A DNA stretch of 64,000 nt from Siphonodentalium dalli (GCA_032622095.1 CP136064.1:37190426-37254425), one strand, 5' to 3'; counted from the first letter of the stretch, positions 10,231 to 23,300 are shown. Notes: generated by a model from the letters alone, not told the origin. Made by a program: numbers and translations.

Positions 10231-10267
10231 CGGCGGCGCCGCCGCCGCGTTGTTGCCGCCGCCGCAG
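10231..10267. repeat. GC-rich centre of the palindrome
   Basis: The exact inverted match ends at 10230 and resumes at 10268 (GCGGTATTTTA / TAAAATACCGC). Between them lie 37 bp of GCC/GGC repeats with a GTTGTTG core, itself nearly self-complementary. In single strands this would be the tip of a 4.6-kb hairpin. Confidence 0.9.
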
Positions 10268-10298
10268 TAAAATACCGCAAAACGCCGCAATTACGTCA

Positions 10299-10559
10299 CT
10301 ACCAATGACGAGGGAACCTCTCGGTGAAATTGATTTTATAGATCGAAAAGTGATACCGAGGATAGATTGACCAATGACGGCTATTGTATCTTTTGACAGA
10401 TATGCGTGCCCAGACTCGTTTGATGTTCGCTATCGCATTACTATGTTTTAATAGCCGAGACTTCACTTCTCGTCTGACTCTCTTACCGACAAGACCTGTT
10501 GATTCCCCGTCTACACAGTGCTTCTCCGGCAGACTATTGAACACGTTAATATCATGCAT
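10299..10559 (-). CDS. 86-aa basic ORF facing the palindrome centre (right copy)
   Basis: Mirror of 9939-10199: 86 codons from the ATG at 10559, fully open, with only conservative changes from the left copy (for example D/E and L/I). It is the best-preserved ORF of the element in both arms, whereas most neighbours carry lesions in one arm. Function unknown. Confidence 0.4.
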   Translation of the reverse strand: MHDINVFNSLPEKHCVDGESTGLVGKRVRREVKSRLLKHSNAIANIKRVWARISVKRYNSRHWSIYPRYHFSIYKINFTERFPRHW

Positions 10560-10607
10560 TTTGATTGGTTAGCTGGCTCAACATAATAAAGGGACTGCTG
10601 ATATTTT
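10560..10607. promoter_or_regulatory. Divergent promoter region, right arm
   Basis: Mirror of 9891-9938, with the same CCAAT-type and CATAATAAAG boxes between the 86-aa ORF (minus) and the Bcl-2-like gene (plus). Confidence 0.4.
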
Positions 10608-10994
10608 ATGTCTGACGTAGAAGGGGAAAAAATAATAATGGATACACAGCTCAAGAAATTGAACAGTATGGAAGTTGGCGCAGTTACGAAATATTTGATG
10701 AAAATTTATGTCAGGCATATCATTTTGAGAAACGGCTTTCATTACCCAGACACTAATAACTTTTATTTATCAGAGTTAGATGAAATACGTGACTGCACCA
10801 GAAGAATACTTCAACAGCTGGAAAATTATAACATGTGGCTGTTAAATGAGCTGACAGGGAAATTGGACAGTTACGATAGGGATCATTTTCCCTATATATT
10901 TAGTGACTTGTTGGACAATATATTTCAGGAAGATGGCCCCTACACATGGGAGAGAATAATGGCTGCATTCCTGAATTATTGGCAAACATATTAA
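10608..10994 (+). pseudogene. Bcl-2-like gene with an in-frame internal deletion (right copy)
   Basis: It starts at the ATG at 10608 and follows the left copy almost exactly to ...WERIMAAFL, then jumps to the final NYWQTY: 128 codons instead of 203. Exactly 225 bp (75 codons) are missing, covering the second half of BH1 and all of BH2, so the frame survives but the BH3-binding groove would not form. No GT-AG borders are present, so this is a deletion and not an unspliced intron difference. The product, if made, is unlikely to act as a Bcl-2 protein. Confidence 0.8.
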
Positions 10995-11001
10995 TATCAA
11001 T

Positions 11002-11005
<4 letters not shown>

Positions 11006-11051
<46 letters not shown>

Positions 11052-11355
11052 CAAACGCCAGGGGAGAGGGGAAAAAGCAAATGTGCAAGTGAGCAAGAGG
11101 GAAAAGAGCAAAAGAGCAAGAGAAGAGGAGAAAAAGAGCAAGTGAGCAAGGGAAAAGAGCAAAAGAGCAAGAGAAAAAGAGAAAAAGAGCAAGTGAGCAA
11201 GGGAAAAGAGCAAAAGAGCAAGAGAAGAGGAGAAAAAGAGCATGTGAGCAAGGGAAAAGAGCAAAAGAGCAAAAGAAGAGGAGAAAAAGAGCAAGTGAGC
11301 AAGGCAAAAGAGCAAAAGAAGAGGAGAAAAAGAGCAAGTGAGCAAGAGTTGAGCA
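11006..11355 (+). repeat. TA microsatellite and 51-bp minisatellite (right arm)
   Basis: A TA tract (11006-11048) is followed by four to five 51-bp units (17-residue KEQKSKRRGEKEQVSKG-type motif on the plus strand). One unit has the variant KRKREKEQ, another EHVSKG; these are not in the left arm, so the arms have evolved separately. Confidence 0.8.
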
Positions 11356-11362
11356 AGTGATC

Positions 11363-11509
11363 ATGTCGATAATAAAAAAGCAGCATTTTATAGATCGAAA
11401 AGAATTTTTTCAGAATATTGTCATCAACTCAATCAAGATCTCAACGAAACGCATTATTGACATCGATAACTATCATGGTGCATTGGCATTCATGGCCAGA
11501 CAAATTTAA
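11363..11509 (+). pseudogene. Polinton gene F, premature stop (right copy)
   Basis: Starts at the ATG at 11363 and matches the left copy for 48 codons, then meets TAA where the left copy has TAT. The downstream sequence remains homologous to 8643-8745 but is not translated in frame from this start. Confidence 0.7.
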
Positions 11510-11531
11510 TTCATCGATTTTAGAGTCGGAT

Positions 11532-11997
11532 GTCGCCAGCTATCAAAATTAATAAGAGTAACCTATACACGGGAACAATTACAATCATGGATAATTGAAC
11601 AGGTACCTTGACGAATATGTTTCAAACAGAACGTGGTCGTCTACGTATTAATATCATTAAATGGATAGGATTTACTATTATGGTAATAACTGTGTCACTA
11701 CCATTTATTTTAGTTCCAAAGAAGATACCACGTGAGTCGATGGATTATGAATTACTTCATACGAATGAGTCCCAACCCAATGATTACGAACAACACCCGT
11801 GTGTTTTCGTGAAAAAGTGGACAATACCATCAAACATTACTGTTACAGTATGTAATAATCAAGGACACATTTATACCGACATTAGACGAGTTGTGAATAA
11901 CACTCCGACGATTATAAGTATTCCGTTAAATTTGAACCAGTGGTCCAACTTCAAGCATATATTCAGTGATATCGATAAAACTATAAGAGAAGAATAA
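11532..11997 (+). pseudogene. Polinton gene E, early stop (right copy)
   Basis: The ATG at 11532 corresponds to the left-copy start, but TGA replaces an arginine codon about 22 codons in. A long open frame continues from the internal ATG at 11617 (126 codons), carrying the transmembrane segment (about residues 13-30 of this frame) and the whole C-terminus in one frame. It lacks the 1-nt deletion that breaks the left copy. Initiation at 11617 could still give a nearly complete membrane protein. Confidence 0.6.
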
Positions 11998-12064
11998 TGA
12001 TTCTCTTTGAATTTTTTTTTTTTAGAAACTAGTCATATGGATAATTATTATCTGTACCTGACTA

Positions 12065-12079
12065 CCCAGCAAACATGCA
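12065..12079 (+). repeat. Left terminal inverted repeat of the 34-kb insertion
   Basis: CCCAGCAAACATGCA, directly after the TA duplication. Confidence 0.9.
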
Positions 12080-12235
12080 GATATCGAAAAGATGTCGTAA
12101 TCATATCGACATTAGTGTCGAGTTGATGTCGCGTTGCGATATCAATACGATACAAAGGATGCACTCCGTAAATGGACCGATACGATACCTATCATATTGA
12201 TATCGTAATGATATCGCAATCCGATATTAATTAAT

Positions 12236-12601
12236 AAAATGCCATTCAGTGCAGAAAAGAACACTCAGTTTGATGGAACATCATTACCATATGGATAATG
12301 TACTAGAATCAACTAATTCTACACAAATTATATATATAAGGATGCACACCATAAATGGGCGATTTCGATACCTATCGTAATGGTATCGTAATGATATCGC
12401 AATCCGATATTAGTTAATAAAATGCCATTCAGTGCAGAAAAGACCACTCAGTTTGATGGAACATCATTACCATATGGATAATGTACTAGAATCAACTAAT
12501 TCTACACAAATTATATATATAAGGATGCACACCATAAATGGGTGAATTCGATACCTATCTTAATGGTATCGTAATGATATCGCAATCCGATATTAGTTAA
12601 T
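12236..12601 (+). repeat. Two tandem 183-bp repeats (third partial copy at 13095-13170)
   Basis: The unit starts AAAATGCCATTCAGTGCAG and ends in a TAATGATATCGCAATCCGATA block. Copies begin at about 12238 and 12420 and are nearly identical. A third partial copy begins at about 13097, separated by about 490 bp that includes a stem-loop. The GATATCG blocks make this part of the subterminal region. Confidence 0.85.
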
Positions 12602-12940
12602 ATTTACACAGCCTGTCTGCAATACACTAAATACTGTCTTGTGATTGGTCAACTGACACTTGGGCTACCTGTTTTATATCATCATAATACAGAACAGGAA
12701 GTGACACTCTGATGACAGATCAATTAATGCACTCGACGCGGTCAAAATAATTGGGCGCGTTTTTTCAATGTCCAGCCAAATTACGTCGGATGATTGTGAT
12801 TTCTATCATTACGATATCACCCCGACATATTCTGAAATCTTATATTGTGCTGAATATATGTGACAATTAAGAGGTCTAATCTCAAATTCTCGGCCATCTT
12901 TTGGAAAATAAAAAATAAAAACGCTATATAAATATAAGAT

Positions 12941-13083
12941 ATGAATGTCGTGGCAGTGTGTGTTATTGGGTGATACGGCGATGTGGTGGTTCTGGGTACA
13001 TTTAGTGTAAACCGCAAAGCAATGTACCCTGAACCACCACAACGTCGTATCACGTACCAATAACACACACTATCACAACATTC
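12941..13083. repeat. Stem-loop, about 58-bp arms
   Basis: GAATGTCGTGGCAGTGTGTG... pairs with ...CACACTATCACAACATTC around a 22-bp loop. The stem is imperfect but extensive. It sits between the second and third 183-bp copies and is a likely fold-back MITE. Confidence 0.8.
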
Positions 13084-13414
13084 ATTTCTTGAATAAAATG
13101 CCATTCAGTGCAGAAAAGACCACTCAGTTTGATGGAACATTATTGCCATATGGATAAATGTACGGCTCTAATAGAGTCAACTGTAATTCTACGTTAATAT
13201 GTAATCTCATTTGACATGCAATTCTTTTATGGTAAATTAATTTTCAAATGTAATCAAACAAATAGTAAAATCGGCACGCAATTAAATGGGAATTAGAACT
13301 AAGAGAAGTGTGAATTATAACTATTTTATTCTGGAATAACATATCTGATAATAAATTAACTGTAAATATACAATATATGTAAATCGATACATGTATATAG
13401 TATACAAAGTACAC

Positions 13415-13563
13415 AAGCCTTGAAATAGTGTGCCTGTCATTTGCAGAATGAGGTCCGGAGAGGGTGAATTTAGTGATGCTATCCCACATAGCAGGCTAGC
13501 ATTATCAAATTCGCCCTATGGGAACCTCATTCTGCAAATGACAGGCACACTATTTCAAGGCTT
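13415..13563. repeat. MITE-like element with 40-bp inverted ends
   Basis: AAGCCTTGAAATAGTGTGCC (13415) is mirrored by its complement ending at 13563. The arms match for about 40 bp; the loop is about 68 bp. Confidence 0.85.
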
Positions 13564-13609
13564 GAAATTTCAGTAATGCCCTAAGTAAATGGCCCTTTCA
13601 CCAGAGCAG

Positions 13610-14240
13610 AATTATGGGAATTTTTTCAGGATTTAGTCTGATATAGTTGGAAATATGGCTTGCTGCCATTCATCGTAAAGTTCTCAATGAGCTTTCCCAT
13701 GAATGCAGCAATCCATATTTCCAACCAAATTAAAACAAGAGCACGTCCTTTCTGGAGTAAAGTGGGGCAAGGTTTAATTCATTCATTTGAAACTTGGTTC
13801 AGTTCACTCGATTCAATCTAAAGTTATCATCTGGAAACTGCATATCAGGTCAAATCTGAGTCGAAAAAGGCGCATAACTCAGTCAAAAGCATGCGGACAA
13901 AACCCATATTCGAACATGATCTGTATATTGGGGTGGTAAACTAACATACCGAATTTGGTTCAGTTCACTCAATTCAATCTAAAGTTATCATCCGGAAACC
14001 GTAAATAGGGTAAAATCTAAGTCGAAAAAGGGGCATAACTCAGTCAAAATCATGCGGATGAAACCCATATTCGAACTTGATCTGTATTTTGGTGTGGTAA
14101 ATTAATATACCAAATTTGGTTCAGCTCACTCGATTCAATCTAAAGTTATCATCCGGAAACCAAATAGGGACAGACAGACGTACGGACGGCTCGACGGACG
14201 GACAACCCAATATATATAATACGACCTTTTTTTCAAAAGG
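13610..14240 (+). repeat. Dispersed repeat with GACG/CAGA tail (copy 1)
   Basis: It contains a small fold-back (AATTATGGG...CAGGATTTAG), then about three 130-bp tandem units with GGTTCAGTTCACTCGATTC and AAAGTTATCATCCGGAAACC. It ends in GACAGACAGACGTACGGACGG and CTTTTTTTCAAAAGGGCATAT. Related copies are at 20940-21290 and 24890-25175, so it is a family of mobile or amplified repeats. Confidence 0.7.
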
Positions 14241-14330
14241 GCATATAAAAAATAATCCAAAACAATTCTGTGATAAACAGCCAATTATATAACAGACTGT
14301 GCCAATAGCTCATCTTGACTTGAATGTTCT

Positions 14331-17300
14331 CTAATCGCTGTTACTGGTACTTTCCTCATCCTGAAAATATATGTGAAATTGTCTGACTGTGGAACATGAT
14401 TTTAGTCAACTGTAAGCTTCTGATTTGTTGCAAACTTACTGAGTTATAATTATGTTTACAATAAAAACAACACTACACCACACGTAATGTCCCAAAATGC
14501 TAAAATTACATATTAGTGATTCATATGCATTGTATAGTGCAACATAATATGATCAAATTGGGTGTTGTATTGATGACCTGTCCTGTAGTGAAAGAACGTA
14601 AATCACGTAATATGTAAACAAACTTCAAACATGGTTTATTTGGATATACAACTTGAATTGGGAACCATATTTGAACTATGTTTAATTAATGAGCTGTATA
14701 TCTACAAAGGAACTCAAGCCTAGTTTAACGAAAGTTTAATCATTAATATCACTTACAAAAATGGGCCATGGCATGACCATTGTTCGGAGGCCGGAAATAT
14801 ATATATATAGCAATTCTTTTAATATAAAATATCGACCAGAGTAGCATTTGGTGCAGGGCGAGGTTTAAATTTATTCTAATTGTACCTATCCTGGAAAATC
14901 AAATATCAAGAACTAGGTTCAAAAAACTAAATTTTAAATTTGAAGTCAGTTTCAAAACTATATCTTTCAGTGCCCGGGCGGATTTTAGTGTCAAACTCAT
15001 ATTTAATTTACCAAATCTATTGATTATAATGTTAGGCCATAAAAACGAAATACTTCCTCAGGGAATGATTTTTTATAAGTGATCAAGGAGGCAGGTATAT
15101 ATATTTATTATTTAATGAAAAGAATCAGATATATAGCCTCAATTTCATGTTGAGGCTATTTTTAAATAGAATAGCGAATTGCTATGCAATTATTGAAGTT
15201 GTATAGCAGTTTTCTGAAATTGATTAGCATTTTTTGTTGTGTTCTCAAAAAAAGATGAGCTATTCAAAGCTATTCACCTGATCACTGTTTCCATAACTAA
15301 ATCTCTAGCATGTCTTTAATGTTCATTGATAATGGACTCTTACAGATTGCTGACAAATATATTTATGTCCAACGCAAAGCTTGGCCAAGAAATAAAGTGT
15401 CCCATTGACAAACGCAGAATTATAGTTTCTTAACTCTTTGAGGCGGCTTTCAAAAGATTTACTAGTCGGCAACTAGCTTGCGAATGATACCCGTGATTGA
15501 CTCATCGCCGTGTATTAAAACAATCCACAGTTATTTCGATCCCTGTCAGTGATCAACAGGGGAGGTGCTTATAATTTATTACTTATACTTAATTAACTTA
15601 ACGATGAATTAATTATTATAATCAATAAATTTGAAATCAAGGAAATATGAGATGATACAAATATCAGCCCTGGCACTGAAAGAGTTAACTAAGCCATGGC
15701 TGTTTTGGTTATTTGCATTTTAAATAGCACTTACAACTATAACATTTTGTTTCTTCTTGCTTCTTCCAAAGCACCTAGCTTTCGAATTTAAAAGCCATTT
15801 GCCAGCTATTGTCTTAAATTCTTGGTCAGTGAGATCTCTCGTCTCCTTTTGTTTTCTTGCCCCTTCTGAAAGTATAAAAGTCGAGAATAAGTGAAACTGC
15901 ACCAGATATAACAAAGTACATTCATTTCTTTATTCAGGCTACAACATTGAAGAATTATATCCAGAGTTTATTATTGTACCAAAACAAATTAAATTTATTC
16001 AAAAATGTTCAATAAGTAGAGTACATGAAGATAAATTCAGTCTTTTTTTGGTACGGCAAGCCTCCAACTTCACAATCACATGACATTCATAACATGCCAG
16101 AAATTTTTTTTAAAATATCAGACCAAGGTACAAAATTAACGAGGTTGTCAATGATACTGAACTTAAACGAGCGCAATTTCAGTTAATTTTCACTTGGTAT
16201 AGGTTATTGTTTGTTTGATAGGGGTTAGGGGTTTAATGTCACGACAATGCCAGTTTATGGTGGGGGAAATCCACACACTTACAGCTAATGTACTGTAACA
16301 GTGATTTCAATGGCTGATAAACTCGTCGACCAATATTCCAGGAAAGGTGAGAATTTCATGGCATGCCAGTCTGAGAGCATCTAGTCTGTGTTAAAGCATA
16401 TTTTGTAACAGAACATATTTCATGGTACACACAAATGTGGTGGTGAAGTATATTTCAGGAAAATCCAAGATGGTCACCAGGGTCATGTTTTGAGGGGGGT
16501 GGGTCAAAGTTCCAGACTACCAATATTAAACAAAAAAAATTCACGATTAGTATATAAATAGACTTTCTAGATCATGCTAAATGATATTTTGGAAAAAAAG
16601 GCCGACTGGCCATGTTCATTTTAAAGTAAAGGTAAAAAGGGTAGGTTCAGTCTACATATATAGGTGGCAACCCACAGAATAAATTTCATGATCATTGGTA
16701 TAATAGACAATCTAGGATGTGCAACACAACATTTTGGGAAAATATCTATCAACCGCCATGTTTTTCATGAGGTCAAGGTTAAAAGATAAATTTCCTGATC
16801 CATTAGAACATAAATAGACACCCAAGGCCACGCATAAGGATATTTTGAGAAAAATAAAGTTGGCTGATGGCAGCCATATTTTTTATGAGGGTGCCCAAAC
16901 TACAGGAAAAAAAATATGTATCCAATATCAGGCTTGATCAGCATAACAGGAATTATAATATAAATAATCATTATTTAGATGTTTTGGAAGGAATGACAAA
17001 TTGCACTTACTTTTCATCACAGAGATCAACTGCTGGTATTTGCAGAATGCCAGTTTTTTTCCTTTCAAGCTAATACCAGTATAGTTGAATTGCACAGCTA
17101 ACTCCTTGGAAAGAGTTTTTCTCAGCATGTCTTGTATGACATCACTGGCACTACTTCCACCCATTAGACGATACCTGTTGACCTGAAATTGCAATTAGAT
17201 TCTTGAGTTAAAACCACCAACATCATGGCAACATGAGATGTGCCGAGTGATTTAGACAATTTCCACAAGCAGTTACCGGGTATTTACATGCATTAGACAT

Positions 17301-20300
17301 CATTTATGAAACATGACTTTTTCAGTGTGTCTCACATCATTAAAACAGAATATTTGTGCTATTTAAAACTTTTCTTTAAGTCAGTCAAGCCACACCTCTA
17401 CAATTTTCAGGAGAAAGCAGTTATAATTGAAAGTCTGACTGGGGGAGGATCGAGGCACAGAGGCCTTGACGAATAGGAACAGTCAATTCCATTTCTCTGG
17501 TCATACATGGGGGACAAATTTTAGAAGACTATTTGAGGGATGGCATGCAATACTAGGGTTTTTAAAAATAAATAATTAGACAAATTTCAATGGTAAATAT
17601 GATGTATCCAGTATTTTTAATGCCATGCATTAAACATGGAAATCAACGGTCAACAGAAACAGTGCAGCACCACGAGCAAGAATAATTTGTTAATGAAGAA
17701 CAGTATGCAAGTGAATGAAGAACAATATGCAAGTGTAAGAGCTAAAATCAATTTTCATGATTCCTTTGAGGGATTATTTTTTTCAAAGCTGAAGTTGAAC
17801 AGCAATAAGACTTAGTGTGTGCAATGCTGTTTTGGCAGGATTCACTGGTAATTTTCAAAATTTTAGGAGGGCCATTATGGTTCACCTTAAATGACCCCAT
17901 GAGGGCCATCTTTGGTTGATGTCAAATGTTAAAAGGGAGCCACTCTGCCAGGAAGACCACTCAGTCAATTTAAGTTTGTGTGCTGATGCAGGAATATTTG
18001 GATTCAAGATTTAAATAGATCCAAAATATAATACTGTGGATTAGAGAGAGAAGTGGACTATTAGCATATTTTGTTGCACAGAACACATAGGTTGCTTGTA
18101 CGAAATTAGATGACAATTTGAAACCAAATGAAGACATGCAAGTCAGCATCAACTAACTACCGGCAAGGTGAAATGTTTGGTAGCCATACATTCTAAGCTT
18201 CCTTTACAATTATTTGCTAACACGCTCACGCTGTAACTTCGCCAAAATGGTTTAATCATGAATTTGTCTGCATAATTTTAAATTTAGGCGATCGACTGCA
18301 GCTCAGGGCAATCACCTGTCTGAAAATGACAAGCCTGACCTTATGTAACACGTCCCCAGTTGATAATAAAATATACAAAATTTATCCATTAAATTATGTC
18401 TGGATTGTGCCAAGGATCACTCCAGACCTGATTTACTGAACCGGTGTTTTGAATTTAATTATTTGATACCATTGACTATTCAGAACAAGTTGGGAGTTAT
18501 TGATGTAGATATTGGGAGATCCCGATGATTCACAATGGGAAATGGGACCCAAAATCGGCCAAACAGAAAAAAAACACATCCCTGAACAATCTACCAATAT
18601 TCACTATGCAGATCGTCATATATTAACTCACCATATGCTTTTGGACAGAGCTTGAACTGAGTTTCTCTTCCAATTCATTTAGGTCATCTACTGTTTCCAT
18701 GGGGAGACTTGTCTCCAGGCCAGCTGGATCAGAGTCCTGCAAAAGAAATATTGATTCTTTAACATCGGCCACAAATAGAGATCAATAACAAGCAAATATG
18801 TAATTCCAATACCATATACAAACAAAATAGATACATTTTCTTTTAAGCATTCAGAAAAAACGTATTTGAACGTATTTAAATAAATAAATATTTTGTACAA
18901 TTCCTACTCAAGTCATAAAATGTACTATAATGAATTTATATTGCAATCATATTTTTATCTGAGCTCATCAAAGAATTCAATTTGGGATGAGTCATTATTA
19001 CATGAATTCATGTGTCGTGTTTACAATGTGGTTAGCTTATGGTGGGGTGACAGCAATCACCATATGATAATAACATCTCCTTGCAAGTCGCTTCCTGGCA
19101 ATCAAGGGAATTGGCTGTTACACAATGTATTTATAATATAGTCTGATAATATTAGAGCAATCTACATGGAAAACACTATATTTTTAAACAAACTTTGTAC
19201 ACTCGTGTATAGGACATAATTTTGGGGCAATGTGTGAGTCAATCATTGTTAATTAATGATATATGTATTAATGCGCAACAAGCTCAGTTGAAACAAAAAT
19301 GAACATTGCTTATCTCTTTAACCTACCAAGCATGGCACAGCAGATGTGGGATAATGCGATCATGTCGTATTAATCAGTGCTTTTGAAATGTGAATGTGCC
19401 ATGGTGTGCAATGCCTATATAGTATTCCTTGGTTGAAACCCTGAATATCATGATTATCCCACTGAAATGTAATTAGGTACCTCATTGGCATTCCGGTCTA
19501 CCAGTTCAGCTCTTTAAAATGACTGCAGTTGGTTACTTTTCAGGAACTAAGACTAGGGCTTGTCACGATTATTCGACTGATCATCGACAGGACAATATTG
19601 ATTAGTTTTTTTGCTAATCATTTAATCAGCAGTTTTAACGTTCGGTTTCAGTTATAGATGCTCGGCCATTCAGGGTTCCACCAGAACAAATAATCCCAGG
19701 TAAACTGGATACATTTCCCACGTAATTTCTTGTAATGGCTCAGTATATTGTTATATTTATCATCATCTTAAGCAACCTACGTCAGTGTTTATTTCGGTAC
19801 TACTTTGTTCATATTTCACAAGGTTATTATATAGGTACGATTAATCGATAATCGTTGATTAGTTTCGGCCGATTATTGATTAGTAAATATATTTTATTGT
19901 GGCATCCCTACCGTAACTAAGACAACTGGAGTATCAATTGGCGATGTGCACTGGGTCCCGAGTGGAAAACCCACTATATAAGTGTCAGTCTTTATAATTA
20001 TGACTAAAACTGCTTACCCCTTCTCTTTGATCATTCATTTTCAACATGGCCTGCTGCAGATCTTTTATAGCCGTCGTGTGTTTTTCTGTTGTCTCAATAA
20101 GTTTGATCAACAGAGCTGTAACAAAAAGGTTTGGTAGTATTAGATATCAAATTAATATATGAGCCGAACTGAGCAAATCATCTGCAACATGCAGACATTA
20201 ATATGCATTTTCGAACAAAGTTTCAAAAACAATTGTGATATGATCAAAAATAAATTCATGGTCTAGATCTGATCCATATCAATAGACATTAAACAATGGT

Positions 20301-23300
20301 GCGTCCATGAGATGAGGCATATCTGAAGTAATGATACCGAATGACAGATCAATGTAGCTCTCATCATATAAAAATTGCAACTCTTTACCATAAATCAATA
20401 TCACAAGAAGAAGCCAAGACAATTGTCAAGTAGTACATGTAGCATCATGTATGAACATGATTTTTAAGTACACATGTAGCATCATGATTTTTAAGTAAAA
20501 GAGTGCTTTATTACCACGCTCAGTCATCTTGTCAAATCTTGAGTGTGGAGCAACAGGTGATCTGGATGGTGACCTGAATGCTGTAGATCTACCGGCAGGT
20601 GGTGATGGTGACTCATTAGGTGCATTTCTGATGGGAGATCTGATGGGTGACCTGATTGGTGACCTGGTTCTCTTGTTTCTGAAGGGATCAGAAACTTTGG
20701 GTGGCGGTTGTTCATTATCTGATGAGATACAGGCCCTTGAGGGCACTCTGTAATTATAGATAAAAATATTTAAAAAGAATGTTTATACAAGAGCACGCCA
20801 TCGTTAATTAGGAGTGTATAAAAATTGTTTGCCCATAATAATTACTACATGCATATATATAAATAATTAATCACATTTCCAGCACGAAACCGAAGGATCA
20901 GATGAATTTCAATTAAAAAAAGGGCCATTACTGCAACAAAAACAAAAATGGGTCACTATTTATACATTAAAAATAAAAGGGGTAGCAGGGGGGGGTGCAC
21001 AATTGAAAAATTGGGCCCCTACTTAACACTTCTGGAAAAAATTCTAAGTCGAAAAATGGGTATAACTCATCGGACTGAACCCATATTCGAACCAAAAAGT
21101 TCAAGAGAGAATTGGACTAAGCCGAAAAATTTGCAGAATTCCAGAGAATTCACGCAAAAATCATCGGACCATACGCAAATTCGCACTTGACCTGTATTTT
21201 GATATGATTGAGCCACATACCAAGTTATTATTCTTGCTCAAGTAATCGATCGGAAACCAAAATGTTAACAGACGGATGGACAGATATTCTTCTAGTGTTG
21301 AAATGATTAATCGATTAGTCGAAATCGACGCGATTATTAAATTAGTCGATCCCGAAATATGCATCGACTAGTCGAGAAAAAGCACTACCTAAGTGCTATC
21401 ATGACAGCAGTGCCATTGCATGGTAATATTATCACGTAATCTGTAACAGTTAATACATATTAACTTCTTAGAGCTTATTGCATTGTTCCTTTAACTCACT
21501 ATACGTACACATAACACTGTATCATTATACAAGCATAAGGGCCCTGCCCTTGCAAGTTAAACTTTTTGTGGGGTCCTGTTGATATATACATGTTATATAT
21601 TATAATTATATTGAATACGAAATAAATCTTATTATTGAATCTTAACGATGCCACTGCCAGTCATGCACGAGCGGTGAACTCCATGACCTGAACTGAACCC
21701 AATGTATGCACATGTACCGGTATGCGCGGTTTCTTTTATGTTGATCATCAAAGACACAAAGTGTCGATGCCGACCGAACACTGTCTAGTTCAATGGGAAC
21801 AATTGACCAGTGAAAACTTCTAGAGTAATGATGCAACAAAATGGCTTCAATGATATACAAAACATAATTCGCAACATGTCAAGCTGGTAAAGTCAACTCA
21901 GTAACTGAATAGATCCTAGATCATTCTAATACCCATACCGCCCCCCACAACCCCGCGAGGCGCCAATTCAGAGAGACAATAGAACACACCAGACATCTCG
22001 TTAGCGAGACTTACTAACGAGACTTGCCTATTTATTTCCTGGTTACCGGCGACAATTTTGTTTATATAAAATGTTTTATTACCTGCATTCCCCAAACCAT
22101 GAGATTATATGGAGGTTGCAGGAGAGCATGGTTTAAGACATCAAATTGGGAGACTTACGGGCAAAACGGGAGATTATATAGTTCACTTGCTTTCTGTTTT
22201 AACGTTCTGAAACGAAGAGTTGGATACTCAAAACTGCACATGGCCCTTTTTATGCATCATATGGGCATAGAAACGGGAACTCTTAGAAGGGGTCTGACTA
22301 GTCGACTAACTAGTCGACTAGTAGTCGATTACCTCTGGCGACTAGTCGATTCCTTAAAAACGCTAATCGTTTCAACACTATATTCTTCCAAATTTACATC
22401 AACACAATATAAAATTGTGTATATTATGTGAAACCATATGGGCTTACATGTGTCTAAAAAGATCAATTATTTCTAAACACAGAATCTTCCCACTTACATT
22501 GTAAAGCAAGACAGCTCACTGCGATAGAAGCCCCCCCCCCCCCCAAAAAAAACATTCGTATTAAACATAAACTAACCGTTGCCTCTTACGAGCCCGGGAT
22601 TCAGCCTCAGATGCAACATCTGATACCATCTCCGACAACGTCATCTTCCTCACTGCTGTGTCATATTTGCCTAAAATAAAATAAAAGCTAAAATTAGACT
22701 TTGCATTTGGTTTTGCTGATACCGGCACTACATGTAATACAGGTATATAAATGCAAGCTACTGTATCTGTTCTAGCAAATTTTCCAATAATTAACTTCAC
22801 AATCAATCAGCTACAGTAATGCCCTAAACTCTTTTGATGTCAAGGCCAATTTTTTTATCAACCCATATTTCATTTACCGTTAGAGAATACCGGTATGCAT
22901 GCCTCTTCTAAGGTCAACTAAATGCTCTCCGGGACTGTTAAGTTTTTATGTTATCGTTTCGGCTGATCTATTGTAGTTAGTGTTCTGGTTGTGAGATCAA
23001 TTTTGTGTGAACCTCTCTTCACTATGTTTCTCTCCTGATCAGAACACAATAACCACAATGGATCCAAGATTCATTAATTTACTTAAATAACAATTTATAT
23101 GAATCATGTACCAGATGTTTATGAAGGCTGCATAAAATTGCGACTTGGCTTACTGTTGTTTTAGGGCAATGGATCGTTAATTTAGTGGTTGCCTCATTGT
23201 CGCGAATTGAAGCATGAAAACGTTTGGGCTAATGGAGATCATCATTAAAGAATCTTTGTGCAACATTATATACAAGTTCGTGGCTTCGCGTCAATGCCCC

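Larger units (their letters stand above)
5627..10248 (+). repeat. Left arm of the Polinton palindrome
   Basis: This is the mirror of 10250-12064 plus 46119-49268. Identity is high along the whole length but not perfect. Besides scattered substitutions there are one-base indels, a 225-bp difference in the Bcl-2-like gene, a longer TA tract here, and a roughly 550-bp insertion in the other arm. From 5627 to 6169 there is no gene: TIR sequence with two GGGCGTAAGT motifs and an AGTACTATAGTACTA palindrome. Confidence 0.93.
10250..12064 (-). repeat. Right arm of the Polinton palindrome, inner part
   Basis: Mirror of 10248 down to about 8192. It ends at the TA where the 34-kb insertion starts; the outer part of the arm resumes at 46119. 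It contains copies of genes H, G, F and E. Confidence 0.93.

Noticed and set aside
10201-10297. Palindrome centre as an assembly error
   Set aside because: The arms differ by many substitutions, indels and two insertions, and the 6-bp duplication is correct, so an accidental mirrored contig is unlikely.
22024-22431. A 135-codon ORF in an intron of the DUF4806 gene
   Set aside because: It is on the opposite strand, includes a CTAGTCGACTAG repeat and matches no family I recognise.
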